This document shows, piece by piece, positions 46,401 to 58,400 of a stretch of DNA of 64,000 nt. Numbering within the stretch: the stretch's first letter is position 1; each line of letters begins with the position of its first letter. Origin of the DNA: Symsagittifera roscoffensis (lineage: Eukaryota; Xenacoelomorpha; Acoela; Convolutidae); assembly GCF_963678635.1 (NCBI RefSeq), contig NC_087062.1:27306833-27370832 (forward strand), written 5' to 3'. The notes beneath the pieces are model-generated. The model worked only from the letters and a program-made list of their open reading frames with translations, made no database searches and was not told the origin of the DNA. The position numbers and the translations under genes are program-made.

Positions 46401-49400
46401 GAAAAATAGTCAATTAAATATGAATTCAACCTATGATGCTGTTTTCAAAGTCATAGAAACAGACGTAGAATTTTTAGCAAAAGCAATTAACCAAGCCATA
46501 AGCGATTCCGACGAACTACAGATCATAAACGATTTCTTAACGGAATTGAAGAGCTTGCTTGACGATGCCAATAACGAAGCAGTCAAGATAATACGCACCG
46601 GAATGGACCAGCAAGACTCAATCATTGAACGAATGAAAACTTTGAAAGTTTTGTACCGAACGATCCAACTACAATCAAAACGATACGAGCGTACCCTCAA
46701 CAACACTGCCACGTCTTCTTTAAACTCATCACGAGTAGCCAGCAACGTCTCGACGCCTTCAATAATACGACAAGCCTTGGAAAATCTTCCCCTTCGACGC
46801 CAAACGGAAAGTTTAACCCGTAGTACCACTACACAAAACGTCACCATGGACCAGGACACCCCGGACGATTTGCCACAATTTTCTGGATTGCCAGCAATCT
46901 TAAACGCTACTTCAAGCCACAGATCAAATTCCGCCCAGGACAATTCAGGACTCCTACTTCGCCCCGGATCTAACAGCGACGCCAATTACCTTGGATCATC
47001 GCATTCATCAACAACAAACAAAAACTCTTGGAACTCAAACTGCCCATGGAACTCACCTCCTTCCTCAATCAAACCTCTCATTGAGGCAGCCGAACGCCGA
47101 CTTGTCCCAAAGTTCAAACCTTCAGCCGAACCACCCAGAAGCTCAACTTCAAGGAACGACTATAGAATTGAACAATGGAACTCAACTCCAAATCGACAAT
47201 CAGCAATTGACAGCAACAGTGGGACAAAGACCGAACTCAGAAGCTCAACTTCATGAAACGTCACCGCACTCCAACCCTGGAACTCAAATCCAAGTTTTCA
47301 ATCAGCAGATGAACGCACCAGCAAACCGACAAAGAAATGTTTCAGCGCCAATATTTCTTCCGACAGCAACTTCAAAAGCAGCTCAGAGTCAAATGATTGG
47401 ACAGCAAATCACACACCCAATTCTTGCTCCCCAGACAGCTAGCCCCCCACATGGACTATACCGGCCTTCAAGCCAACAACAGAACCAGCCTTCAAGCCAA
47501 CTACAGAACCAGCCTTCAAGCCAACAACAGAGGACACATAATCCGAATAGCGCCTTTAGACCCATCTTGACGATTGGAAATCAGAATACAACCAATCATC
47601 CCCCCAAAACGTGTTCAGTGGACACCAGACGACAGCTAAGGGTATCACAAACATCAACGGAGTACTGATACTAGCACAACCAGCACTACTGCCAACAAAC
47701 CAAGGAGATCAACGAACAGCAACAAATTGGACCTCCAGCCAGCCGACCCTGACTCACCAATGTACACAACTTCCCATACGATCGTACCAGGAAGGATTTC
47801 TGGGAACCACGACAGCATACAACCCTACGAACATGCCGACATCATCAACAACAGCCTTCACTCATGCAGGCTGCAGGGGACCAACAGGAACAACTCACCC
47901 AAATATCAACCGACCTCCCCCTCATCAACATGCAGTCCATCAACATGCAGCACATCAACCTGCAGCACATTAGAACCAGCCAACTTATTTTCCGATTCCG
48001 ACCAACCTTGGAAGAGCGCCGACAGACCACAACCATCATCAAACGATCTCGAAGACATTCAGGAAATCAGTGCCCATTGTCAAACCATTCATATTCGACG
48101 GAGAACCTGAACAATGGTTAGATTGGATAGGACTGTTCAACGCAACCATATCAGCACCGACATGACAAACTCGGAAAAGATGACACATCTGCAGAAACTT
48201 GTATTCGGAGATGCCAAATCTCTCATCCGAGGATATGGATGCAATGGAGCAATGTATGACGCAGCCCTTCAGCGACTGGAAAACGACTTTGGTAACCCGA
48301 CGAAGATAGTTACATCCTTCCTTTGACGACTCGACGCCATCAGCGGCCCCAATCTACGACATACCAGAAGCTACAAGGACCTCGCCAACTTCGTACAGAC
48401 AATGGTCGATACATTCACGACACTTGGATTCCAGCACGATCTACACTCTACGACAAATGTCCAAACAGTTTTGTCAAAACTGCCTACCACTTGCCGACTA
48501 GAATGGAATAGATACAATCTGCAATGCAACATCAGACAACCATCACTCATCGACCTCACCAATTGGTTCAACATCTACACCGAAGCATGCAGCGATTTGC
48601 CGAGCAACAGCAACAACAACAACAACACCAGAAACAGCAGCAGCAGCAACAACTACAACAGCAGCAACACTCAAGGATCATCATCCAACGGTCACACCCA
48701 CCAACATGGACCATCAGATCACCGCGCCAATCAGAACAACCGGAACCAGCAACCCAGCCAGCAGCAACATAAATCTGGACAAAAGGATCAACGACGAGAT
48801 TTTTGCCCGGAGAATCGCAATGAACCCAAAGGACAGATTACAGCAATCCAGGGACCTACAACTATGTTTCAACTGCCTCAGCCCCCACAAGTTCGCCGAC
48901 TGTCAATCAACGCAAACCTGCTGGACGGACGGATGCAGTAAGAAACACCACACACTTCTGCACAACAGCAGCACCTACAACTCGACGACACAGAGGGAGA
49001 CAGCCAACCGGAACTCCAGACAACATGACGACACCACCAACTGCAGCACCAGCATAAGCAGAAGGAAATCGACTCGCCACATTCCGACCCTGCCAATAAC
49101 GATCTCTCATGGCAAACAGAGAGTTCATGCCTATGCAATGCTTGATTGTGGAAGCAAACTGACATTGCTTAAATCATCAAACGCCCTCCAACTCAAACCA
49201 GATCTGCAATTAGACGACACCATCCAGCTAAACCAAGCATTGACATCATCAGACACAGCTTCTACAAAGATGACGATCGCGATTGGACCCTGCAACCAGC
49301 AAAAGTAGCCATTTCAACTAAATGACATGGACGTCATAATGGATTGGAATCTTTCCCAATTCAACCCTGAACTCGTCAACTCCATCTGCCAAAGGAACGA

Positions 49401-52400
49401 GCCACTTCAACACATTCGGATAGCCACACTGCCCTCGAAAGAAATCGGAATCATCATTGGATGCGATTTCGCCGAACTCGTGACACCTTCAGAAGCAATC
49501 CATTCAAAACAAAATGTGCCTCTTGGATGGAAAACGCCACTTGGATTGTCTCTCTGTGGACGAGACAATGCAGCGACACCCAACGACATCAACACAATCA
49601 ACTTCACGACAGACGATACACTGTTTCGCCACGTAGCTGAATGGATGAAAATGGACGCCGAAGGGATTTCAACTGACCAACGCAGCCTCTCAACAGACGA
49701 CAAGGAAGCTCTCCGCATCTTGGAATCTTCAACAACCCTGGAACTCAAATCCAAGTTTTCAATCAGCAGATGAACGCACCAGCAAACTGACAAAGAAATG
49801 TTTCAGCGCCAATATTTCTTCCGACAGCAACTTCAAAAGCAGCTCAGAGTCAAATGATTGGACAGCAAATCACACACCCAATTCTTGCTCCCCAGACAGC
49901 TAGCCCCCCACATGGACTATACCGGCCTTCAAGCCAACAACAGAACCAGCCTTCAAGCCAACTACAGAACCAGCCTTCAAGCCAACAACAGAGGACACAT
50001 AATCCGAATAGCGCCTTTAGACCCATCTTGACGATTGGAAATCAGAATACAACCAATCATCCCCCCAAAACGTGTTCAGTGGACACCAGACGACAGCTAA
50101 GGGTATCACAAACATCAACGGAGTACTGATACTAGCACAACCAGCACTACTGCCAACAAACCAAGGAGATCAACGAACAGCAACAAATTGGACCTCCAGC
50201 CAGCCGACCCTGACTCACCAATGTACACAACTTCCCATACGATCGTACCAGGAAGGATTTCTGGGAACCACGACAGCATACAACCCTACGAACATGCCGA
50301 CATCATCAACAACAGCCTTCACTCATGCAGGCTGCAGGGGACCAACAGGAACAACTCACCCAAATATCAACCGACCTCCCCCTCATCAACATGCAGTCCA
50401 TCAACATGCAGCACATCAACCTGCAGCACATTAGAACCAGCCAACTTATTTTCCGATTCCGACCAACCTTGGAAGAGCGCCGACAGACCACAACCATCAT
50501 CAAACGATCTCGGAGACATTCAGGAAATCAGTGCCCATTGTCAAACCATTCATATTCGACGGAGAACCTGAACAATGGTTAGATTGGATAGGACTGTTCA
50601 ACGCAACCATATCAGCACCGACATGACAAACTCGGAAAAGATGACACATCTGCAGAAACTTGTATTCGGAGATGCCAAATCTCTCATCCGAGGATATGGA
50701 TGCAATGGAGCAATGTATGACGCAGCCCTTCAGCGACTGGAAAACGACTTTGGTAACCCGACGAAGATAGTTACATCCTTCCTTTGACGACTCGACGCCA
50801 TCAGCGGCCCCAATCTACGACATACCAGAAGCTACAAGGACCTCGCCAACTTCGTACAGACAATGGTCGATACATTCACGACACTTGGATTCCAGCACGA
50901 TCTACACTCTACGACAAATGTCCAAACAGTTTTGTCAAAACTGCCTACCACTTGCCGACTAGAATGGAATAGATACAATCTGCAATGCACCATCAGACAA
51001 CCATCACTCATCGACCTCACCAATTGGTTCAACATCTACACCGAAGTATGCAGCGATTTGCCGAGCAACAGCAACAACAACAACAACACCAGAAACAGCA
51101 GCAGCAGCAACAACTACAACAGCAGCAACACTCAAGGATCATCATCCAACGGTCACACCCACCAACATGGACCATCAGATCACCGCGCCAATCAGAACAA
51201 CCGGAACCAGCAACCCAGCCAGCAGCAACATAAATCTGGACAAAAGGATCAACGACGAGATTTTTGCCCGGAGAATCGCAATGAACCCAAAGGACAGATT
51301 ACAGCAATCCAGGGACCTACAACTATGTTTCAACTGCCTCAGCCCCCACAAGTTCGCCGACTGTCAATCAACGCAAACCTGCTGGACGGACGGATGCAGT
51401 AAGAAACACCACACACTTCTGCACAACAGCAGCACCTACAACTCGACGACACAGAGGGAGACAGCCAACCGGAACTCCAGACAACATGACGACACCACCA
51501 ACTGCAGCACCAGCATAAGCAGAAGGAAATCGACTCGCCACATTCCGACCCTGCCAATAACGATCTCTCATGGCAAACAGAGAGTTCATGCCTATGCAAT
51601 GCTTGATTGTGGAAGCAAACTGACATTGCTTAAATCATCAAACGCCCTCCAACTCAAACCAGATCTGCAATTAGACGACACCATCCAGCTAAACCAAGCA
51701 TTGACATCATCAGACACAGCTTCTACAAAGATGACGATCGCGATTGGACCCTGCAACCAGCAAAAGTAGCCATTTCAACTAAATGACATGGACGTCATAA
51801 TGGATTGGAATCTTTCCCAATTCAACCCTGAACTCGTCAACTCCATCTGCCAAAGGAACGAGCCACTTCAACACATTCGGATAGCCACACTGCCCTCGAA
51901 AGAAATCGGAATCATCATTGGATGCGATTTCGCCGAACTCGTGACACCTTCAGAAGCAATCCATTCAAAACAAAATGTGCCTCTTGGATGGAAAACGCCA
52001 CTTGGATTGTCTCTCTGTGGACGAGACAATGCAGCGACACCCAACGACATCAACACAATCAACTTCACGACAGACGATACACTGTTTCGCCACGTAGCTG
52101 AATGGATGAAAATGGACGCCGAAGGGATTTCAACTGACCAACGCAGCCTCTCAACAGACGACAAGGAAGCTCTCCGCATCTTGGAATCTTCAACAACCCG
52201 CTTGCCCAATGGTCACTACAAAGTTGGAATGCTTTGGAAACGTGGACAACAACTGCCAAAAAATAGATGGCTTGCCAAGAAGCAGCTCGCCAGCCTTCTC
52301 CAACGACTGAAGAGAAACATCGAGATGGCACAGAAATATCAGGAGACCATCGACACCGACTTGCAGAAAGGTTTCATAGTCAAAGTTGATGATTCTCATG

Positions 52401-55400
52401 AAGACTCAACAGGAAAATGGTACCTTCCTCATCATCCAGTGACAAACATCAATAAACCTGGCAAGGTACGCCGAGTCCTTAATGTATCGAGCATCTACAA
52501 AGGAGTATCACTCAACAGCAACCTACTAACTGGACCAGACCTCCTCACAAACCTTACTGGAATCGTTATGCGATTTCGCGAGGACCAAATCGCTATTTCT
52601 GCCGACATTGAAGCAATGTTCATGCAGGTCTTCGTGAGCCCAGAGGACCAGCCGTATTTGCGATTTCTGTGGAAGGACAACACGGACCAACCCGCAACCT
52701 TTCAATACACCAGCCACATCTTCGGAGCTACCGACTCACCATGTGCTGCCTGCTACGCCACTCGACAATGTGCGAAGGACAATGCCGACAAATATCCAGC
52801 CTTGGAGCAAATCACAAAACGCAACATATACATGGACGACCTATACAAAGCCGTTTCAACACCGACGGAAGCGACACAGTTAATGAACGACCTTCAAAAG
52901 ATGTTCAGCCTTTGAGGTTTCAACCTCACAAAATGGACCTCAAACTCTCAACAATTCCTCACAACAGTCAACGAGAACCACTTGGAAAACAGCGACAGCC
53001 TCGCCAAGAAGGAACGACCCCTCGAAAGAGTTCTTGGAGTGAAATGGAAACCAGACACGGACGTCTTTCTTGTGGAAGCAAAGAAGTTTCACGCCATTGA
53101 CAAGAATGACTTAACGCAGCGCAAACTATTGAAGTTTGCTTCTTCAATCTTTGACCCGCTTGGAATTACGATGCCACTGACAATTCGACTACGACACTCA
53201 CTTCAACTTGCCTGGAGTAATGGACCTCAATGGGACAAACCTCTAAACATGGAGCATTTAAAGACCTCAACGATTGGAGAGACAAGCGAAGCCAATTCAA
53301 CGACATCTGTCTGCCCCGTATTTACTTCAAACCAGAAAGGAAGATACTGGAAACCCAACTCCATCTATTCAGCGACGCCTCCGAACTTGCCTTAGCATCA
53401 GTTGCTTACCTCAGAATCAGATATGACGACGACACAACGGAACTCAAGTTCGTCATTGGAAAAGCCCGAGTAGTACCCATCAGCAGAATGACAATTCCAA
53501 ATCTCGAGCTTCAAGCCGCCACTAACGGAGCTAAACTGTCTCGTTTCATCAAAGAACAACATGACATACGAATCGACAGTACGACACTATGGACAGATAG
53601 TACAACAGTTCTTCATTGGATAAACTCGCCGAATCAACGACACCGGATCTTCATTGCCAACCGCCTGAATTTCATCATGGACTCAACATCTTCACTGGAC
53701 TGGAGATACGTGCCCAGCAAAGACAACCCTGCAGACGACGGAACACGTGGTTACAAAGCATGTGACATGACTACCGATTCACGATGGATCAGAGGACCAG
53801 ACTTCTTGTTAAAACCATCATCAGATTGGCCTAATCACCCGCCAACACAACCTACAGCCGACATTCATCTGACAGACAACGACCCACAACCGCCAACATC
53901 AGTAATCGACTTCAACCGATTTAGCACTTGGACATGAGCACTCAGAGTTACTTCATATGTTCTTCTCTTCGCAGAAAACATCAAAAGGAAGACAGGCCAG
54001 AGCCTCTCACTTCAACACCTCACCTTAGGATTCGCATGGATCATTAAACACTCACAGAATCAATCATTCCCCAAGGAAAAAGCATGCCTGACAAAGAAAT
54101 CTGACATTCCACCCCGCAGCCCTCTACAACCTCTTTGCCCCTTCATCGACGATCACGGATACTTACGTGCCAAAGGACGACTACAGAAAGCCCCGCTTCT
54201 ACTTTGCAGCCGACATCCAGTCATTCTGAACGCAGAAAACTACCCAATACAACTCTTCATGAAGCAAACACACGAAATAAGTTCCCATTGTCGGGAAATA
54301 AACACACGAAGCATTCTTCAGCAGGACTTTTGGATCATAAGATCACGCAAGCATCTGAAGAAAACTATTCGACAATGCATACCTTGCCGACGCCTTCGGC
54401 AGGAACCAGTGAAGCTTCTGAGGGCAGATCTACCCCTACAACGACTCCCTTTATCGGAAAACAGTTACCCCTTCTACTCAACAGGAATTGACTTCTTGGG
54501 ACCCTTTGCCACGCGGAACAACGACGAGTACAGTAAGCGATACGTTCTCTTCTTCACCTGCCTCGTCACGCGAGCAGTTCATTCAGAAATATGCCAGCAA
54601 ATCGACACAAACTCAACTCTACAAGCCATACGCCGTTCCATCGCTAGACGCGGTAAACCCAGGATCATCTTCTCTGACAACGGAAAAGCCTTCGTTGCAG
54701 CTGACAAGGAATTACAGGAAAGCCTTTCTGAGATTCAACACAGCAATGACTTCAACAATCAATGCCAATTACTGGGAATAACCTGGAAGTTCAACCCACC
54801 TGCAGCTCCTCACTTTGGTGGATCATGGGAACACCTCATAAAAACATTAAAGATTGCCTTCTACAAAGTCATTGGAACGCGGACACTGGACGACAAAACT
54901 CTGTCAACCTTCACGTGCGAGGTTGAAGCTATGATGAATTCTCGCCCGCTAACCCACGCCTCATCAGACCCAACCGACGACGAGCCCCTTACACCTAATC
55001 ACCTTCTACTAGGACGACCAACAAACAATTTGCCTCCTGGATTGTTTCTCCCTCGCCACACAACGGACAAGAGAACTTGGAAACAAGCTCAAGCCTTGCG
55101 TCAACAGTTCTGGAACAGATACCTCAAAGACTACTTGCCAACCTTGACGACCCGAACGAAATGGACAAAGCAAGTGGAAAATCTTCAGCAAGGAGACCTT
55201 GTATGGATACTGGAAGACCTAACGCCTCGAGGTCTTTGGCCCCTGGGACGGGTGTTTCGTACTTTCCCAGGTGCAGACGGAATCGTTTGCTCCTGCGAAA
55301 TTAAAACTAGCAGGGGGATTCTACACCGACCAGCAGTCAAACTCTCGCGAGTATTGGACCACAGTAACAACTAGATGACCAACATGATCAACGACAGCTA

Positions 55401-58400
55401 ACAACTAGATGACCATTACAATCAACGACGACGTACCATCAGCTTCAACGAACAATTTTCTAATTTGCAACCTGCAGATGGGCCCGGCTATGTCAACGAC
55501 ATTTGAACTTTTTTCTTTGCCGGACCTAATTTTGCCACATTTTTGACATGAATATGCCGCCAAATTAGTAAGCTGAAAAACTCAAAACTCAAAAATCAAA
55601 AAGAAATCATTTAAAAAGAAACAACTAAACTACGATCTGAAATTGGAATCTTAATCATCCAAAACGTATTGCCATTGTCATGACTGAAGCCGTAAAATAG
55701 AAGTGAATGTCCACGTTTTCCTCTTCAGGTTCAAAAGGTGGAAGCCAAACTGGCGGAAGCTAAGAAGCAGCACTCCATTCTCCTCACCTACAAAGAGGAC
55801 GCATTCTTCAGAAACAACTCAGAGATCGAACAGCTCAAAAATGAGATGGTAAAATACAGTTAAAATTAATTATAGTTTCCAATTATCTGACCTATTTTTG
55901 ATGGTTTAATCAGATATTGCGCACAACTCGAGAGAGCTGAAGAAAGCTTAAATATGTTGGAATTTTGCAATTATTAACTTAAAACAAAGTCTTGCTTTCC
56001 AAGAAGGTATTCAATTCTAAGTTATACGAAAAATAATTTTTGAATTTGATAGAAAAAATAAAAGTTTAACAACCCTTGCATAGTACTAATTTTTGATTGA
56101 CATTTGATAAAAAACCGAAATATGCCGTGGTGGACCGCTACTGATTTTCAACTGAGCAATTTTAAACAGCCAAACTAATTACGTATTCTGGAAAAAAGTG
56201 CTACTGAGTTAGTTCATCTCAATTTCAATGCGTTAAGCAAACAACTGAAGGTGTTATAGGATTTTTAAAAATGGGGTCAAAAAGGAGCTAAAAATTTCCA
56301 GTTTAACATTTTTGACAATTTCCGAAAATCAAGAAAGTCATATTTTTAAAAATTCTCTTTTAGAAACTCAATTTCCAATTTTTATGTATCAGAAACTTAA
56401 AAATAAATTATTCAAAACTGTGAAGTTCTCTTTTTAGTTGTGTAGAATCTTTTGAATTCAATTAGTTAAGAAGTTTTTGAAGTTCTAATTATTGTTGAGA
56501 CGAGCAAGTTTTGTCAAGCAGTTAATTAACTTCAAAGAAGGAAGTTTTGCTGTCAAATTCAGTGAAAGAGGAGCTATGAATAAATCTTTTTTTAAATGCC
56601 AATCCAAATGTTCCAGAAGTCAAAAATTTTGAAGCAGTTTCCCTCGTCAAGACACACCTTGCATAGTTTTACAGCTTAAATTGCATCTTAAACGGCGTTA
56701 AGGTGGTATCAATATCGATTCAACTTGTTATACACTTTTGAGCACTAGAAAAGAAAACGCCTGAGCTTAAAGTTCACTCCCACCACCCCTAGTGTTCAGT
56801 TTTTGTTTCAATTAATAGGATGTTTCCATAACATGTTAGAATTGAAATCCATACTAAGAGTAAAACTCAAGTCATTTTAAAATCAAATATCAAATAAGAA
56901 CCACAACAATTCATTCGGCGATTTTTTCGCTTTGGATTAAGTTTCAGCTGAAAAACAAACTTCCAACCTTAAACTGAGTGATTTGAAAACTAAGTTCAAA
57001 ACTTATGGTGCCGCCCAATTAGCTCAAGAATCAAGGTCACATGAATTTTCGAAAAAAAAACTCATTTTGAAAGCCTTTTGATTGTTTCAGTAGTCTGTAT
57101 TTGACCCCGATAAATGTGTTCAAATTCTGATTAACCACGCATGCTGAATGAGATATGCCATTTACTATATAATTAAGCATGCAATGACCTGACCCTGCAT
57201 TTCATTGATTACCAGTTTTCAAAAAAGTATGTACAAAAAGAAAAAGGATGCAGTAATTTGTTGTGTAGTGGTCTCAGTTTTCGAAAGCCTAGAAAACTTC
57301 TCAAACGGTATTTAGAAAACTTATCATAGCACGCCAAACTTGAGTCATATCTTGAGCCTTCGATATCTCAAAGAACCTTTATACCTCGAGATACAACGTT
57401 TATGAGCTTCTGGCTTCACAATAAAGCTATTAGTATAGCCGCATTCATTTTCAAGCGTTAATAATTAATCAGAAAATGACTTTAGTACCTTTCTTACCAA
57501 AATGAGAAAAAAATTGATTATAATTTAGTAAAAAATCATATTAATCTCGCTTTCAAAACAAATTACACTGAATTACAAAACGTTTCAATCGGTTATGATT
57601 GATTTTTGATCCATTTTTATACAATTGAAATCGATTTTTTTAATCCTTAATACTAATTTATTTGTTAGAAAAAAAGCCATTCCGATTGTTTATAAACAAT
57701 TTTAATCTATTTTGTTTGCCAATTTTTTCTTCTACCTTGCATCTGAACTGCTTTATTTTATGATTTTAACAAACGTTGATTTATCTAAAAATTGGGAAGT
57801 TTGTTGCAGAAATTTTTAAATCATTTCAAATTAACGTTTCCATTTTTTTCGTTTTTTTTTCAAATAGAACTGATTTCATAGAGCACTTGTTAATGTTTCT
57901 TAACCATGAAAATATCAGGACATTGTAGAGATTCCATTTATTTGGAAGAGTTGATTTTCACCTACCGCGGCAATCTTTCAACTAAAATGAAGGGATTTCT
58001 ATGAAACTTTTGTTTTGCGGTGTTCGGATGAACCAAAGTGTGACAAGAGATCTCACTTGTGAACATTTTCTTTTTTATCGAAACATATTAACCTAAAATA
58101 TAATTAATAAAAATATACTCTTGGTGTGACAAAATTTCTGCAAAATAAGAGATTTTAATCGATTATAATCAATACCAAGAGTTTTTCCGTATGAACTGAA
58201 ATCAATTATAATGGATTATAAGAGATATAATAGTTTGGAAAATATCACGACTATAATCGATTGAAAATCTTTTAAACAACTAGTTCCGGTGTAATTACAA
58301 AGCAATGTCAAAAACCACAGAATTATCCGTTGTAATTGATTGCTTGAGCCTAAACTTGGATGCGGGTACTATTTATCACCATACTTATATCAGAAACATA

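Larger units (their letters stand above)
45942..55680 (+). mobile_element. BEL/Pao LTR retrotransposon, complete but inactive
   Basis: This 9739-bp element lies in intron 3 of the coiled-coil gene, in the same orientation as the gene. It is bounded by 190-bp LTRs (45942-46131 and 55491-55680) that begin TGTC and end GTCA, and by the 5-bp target duplication TGACT at 45937-45941 and 55681-55685. The internal order is gag, CCHC zinc knuckles, protease, reverse transcriptase, RNase H and integrase, the BEL/Pao order. No envelope frame fits in the 116 bp between integrase and LTR. By eye the LTRs differ at 7 of 190 positions. A 2461-bp tandem duplication covers gag to the start of RT. In-frame stops and frameshifts prevent a full product. 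Confidence 0.95.

Noticed and set aside
47611-51769. Many overlapping Gln/Asn/Ser-rich frames in the BEL/Pao gag, counted as separate genes
   Set aside because: They are alternate frames of one repetitive, low-complexity gag region and its tandem copy.
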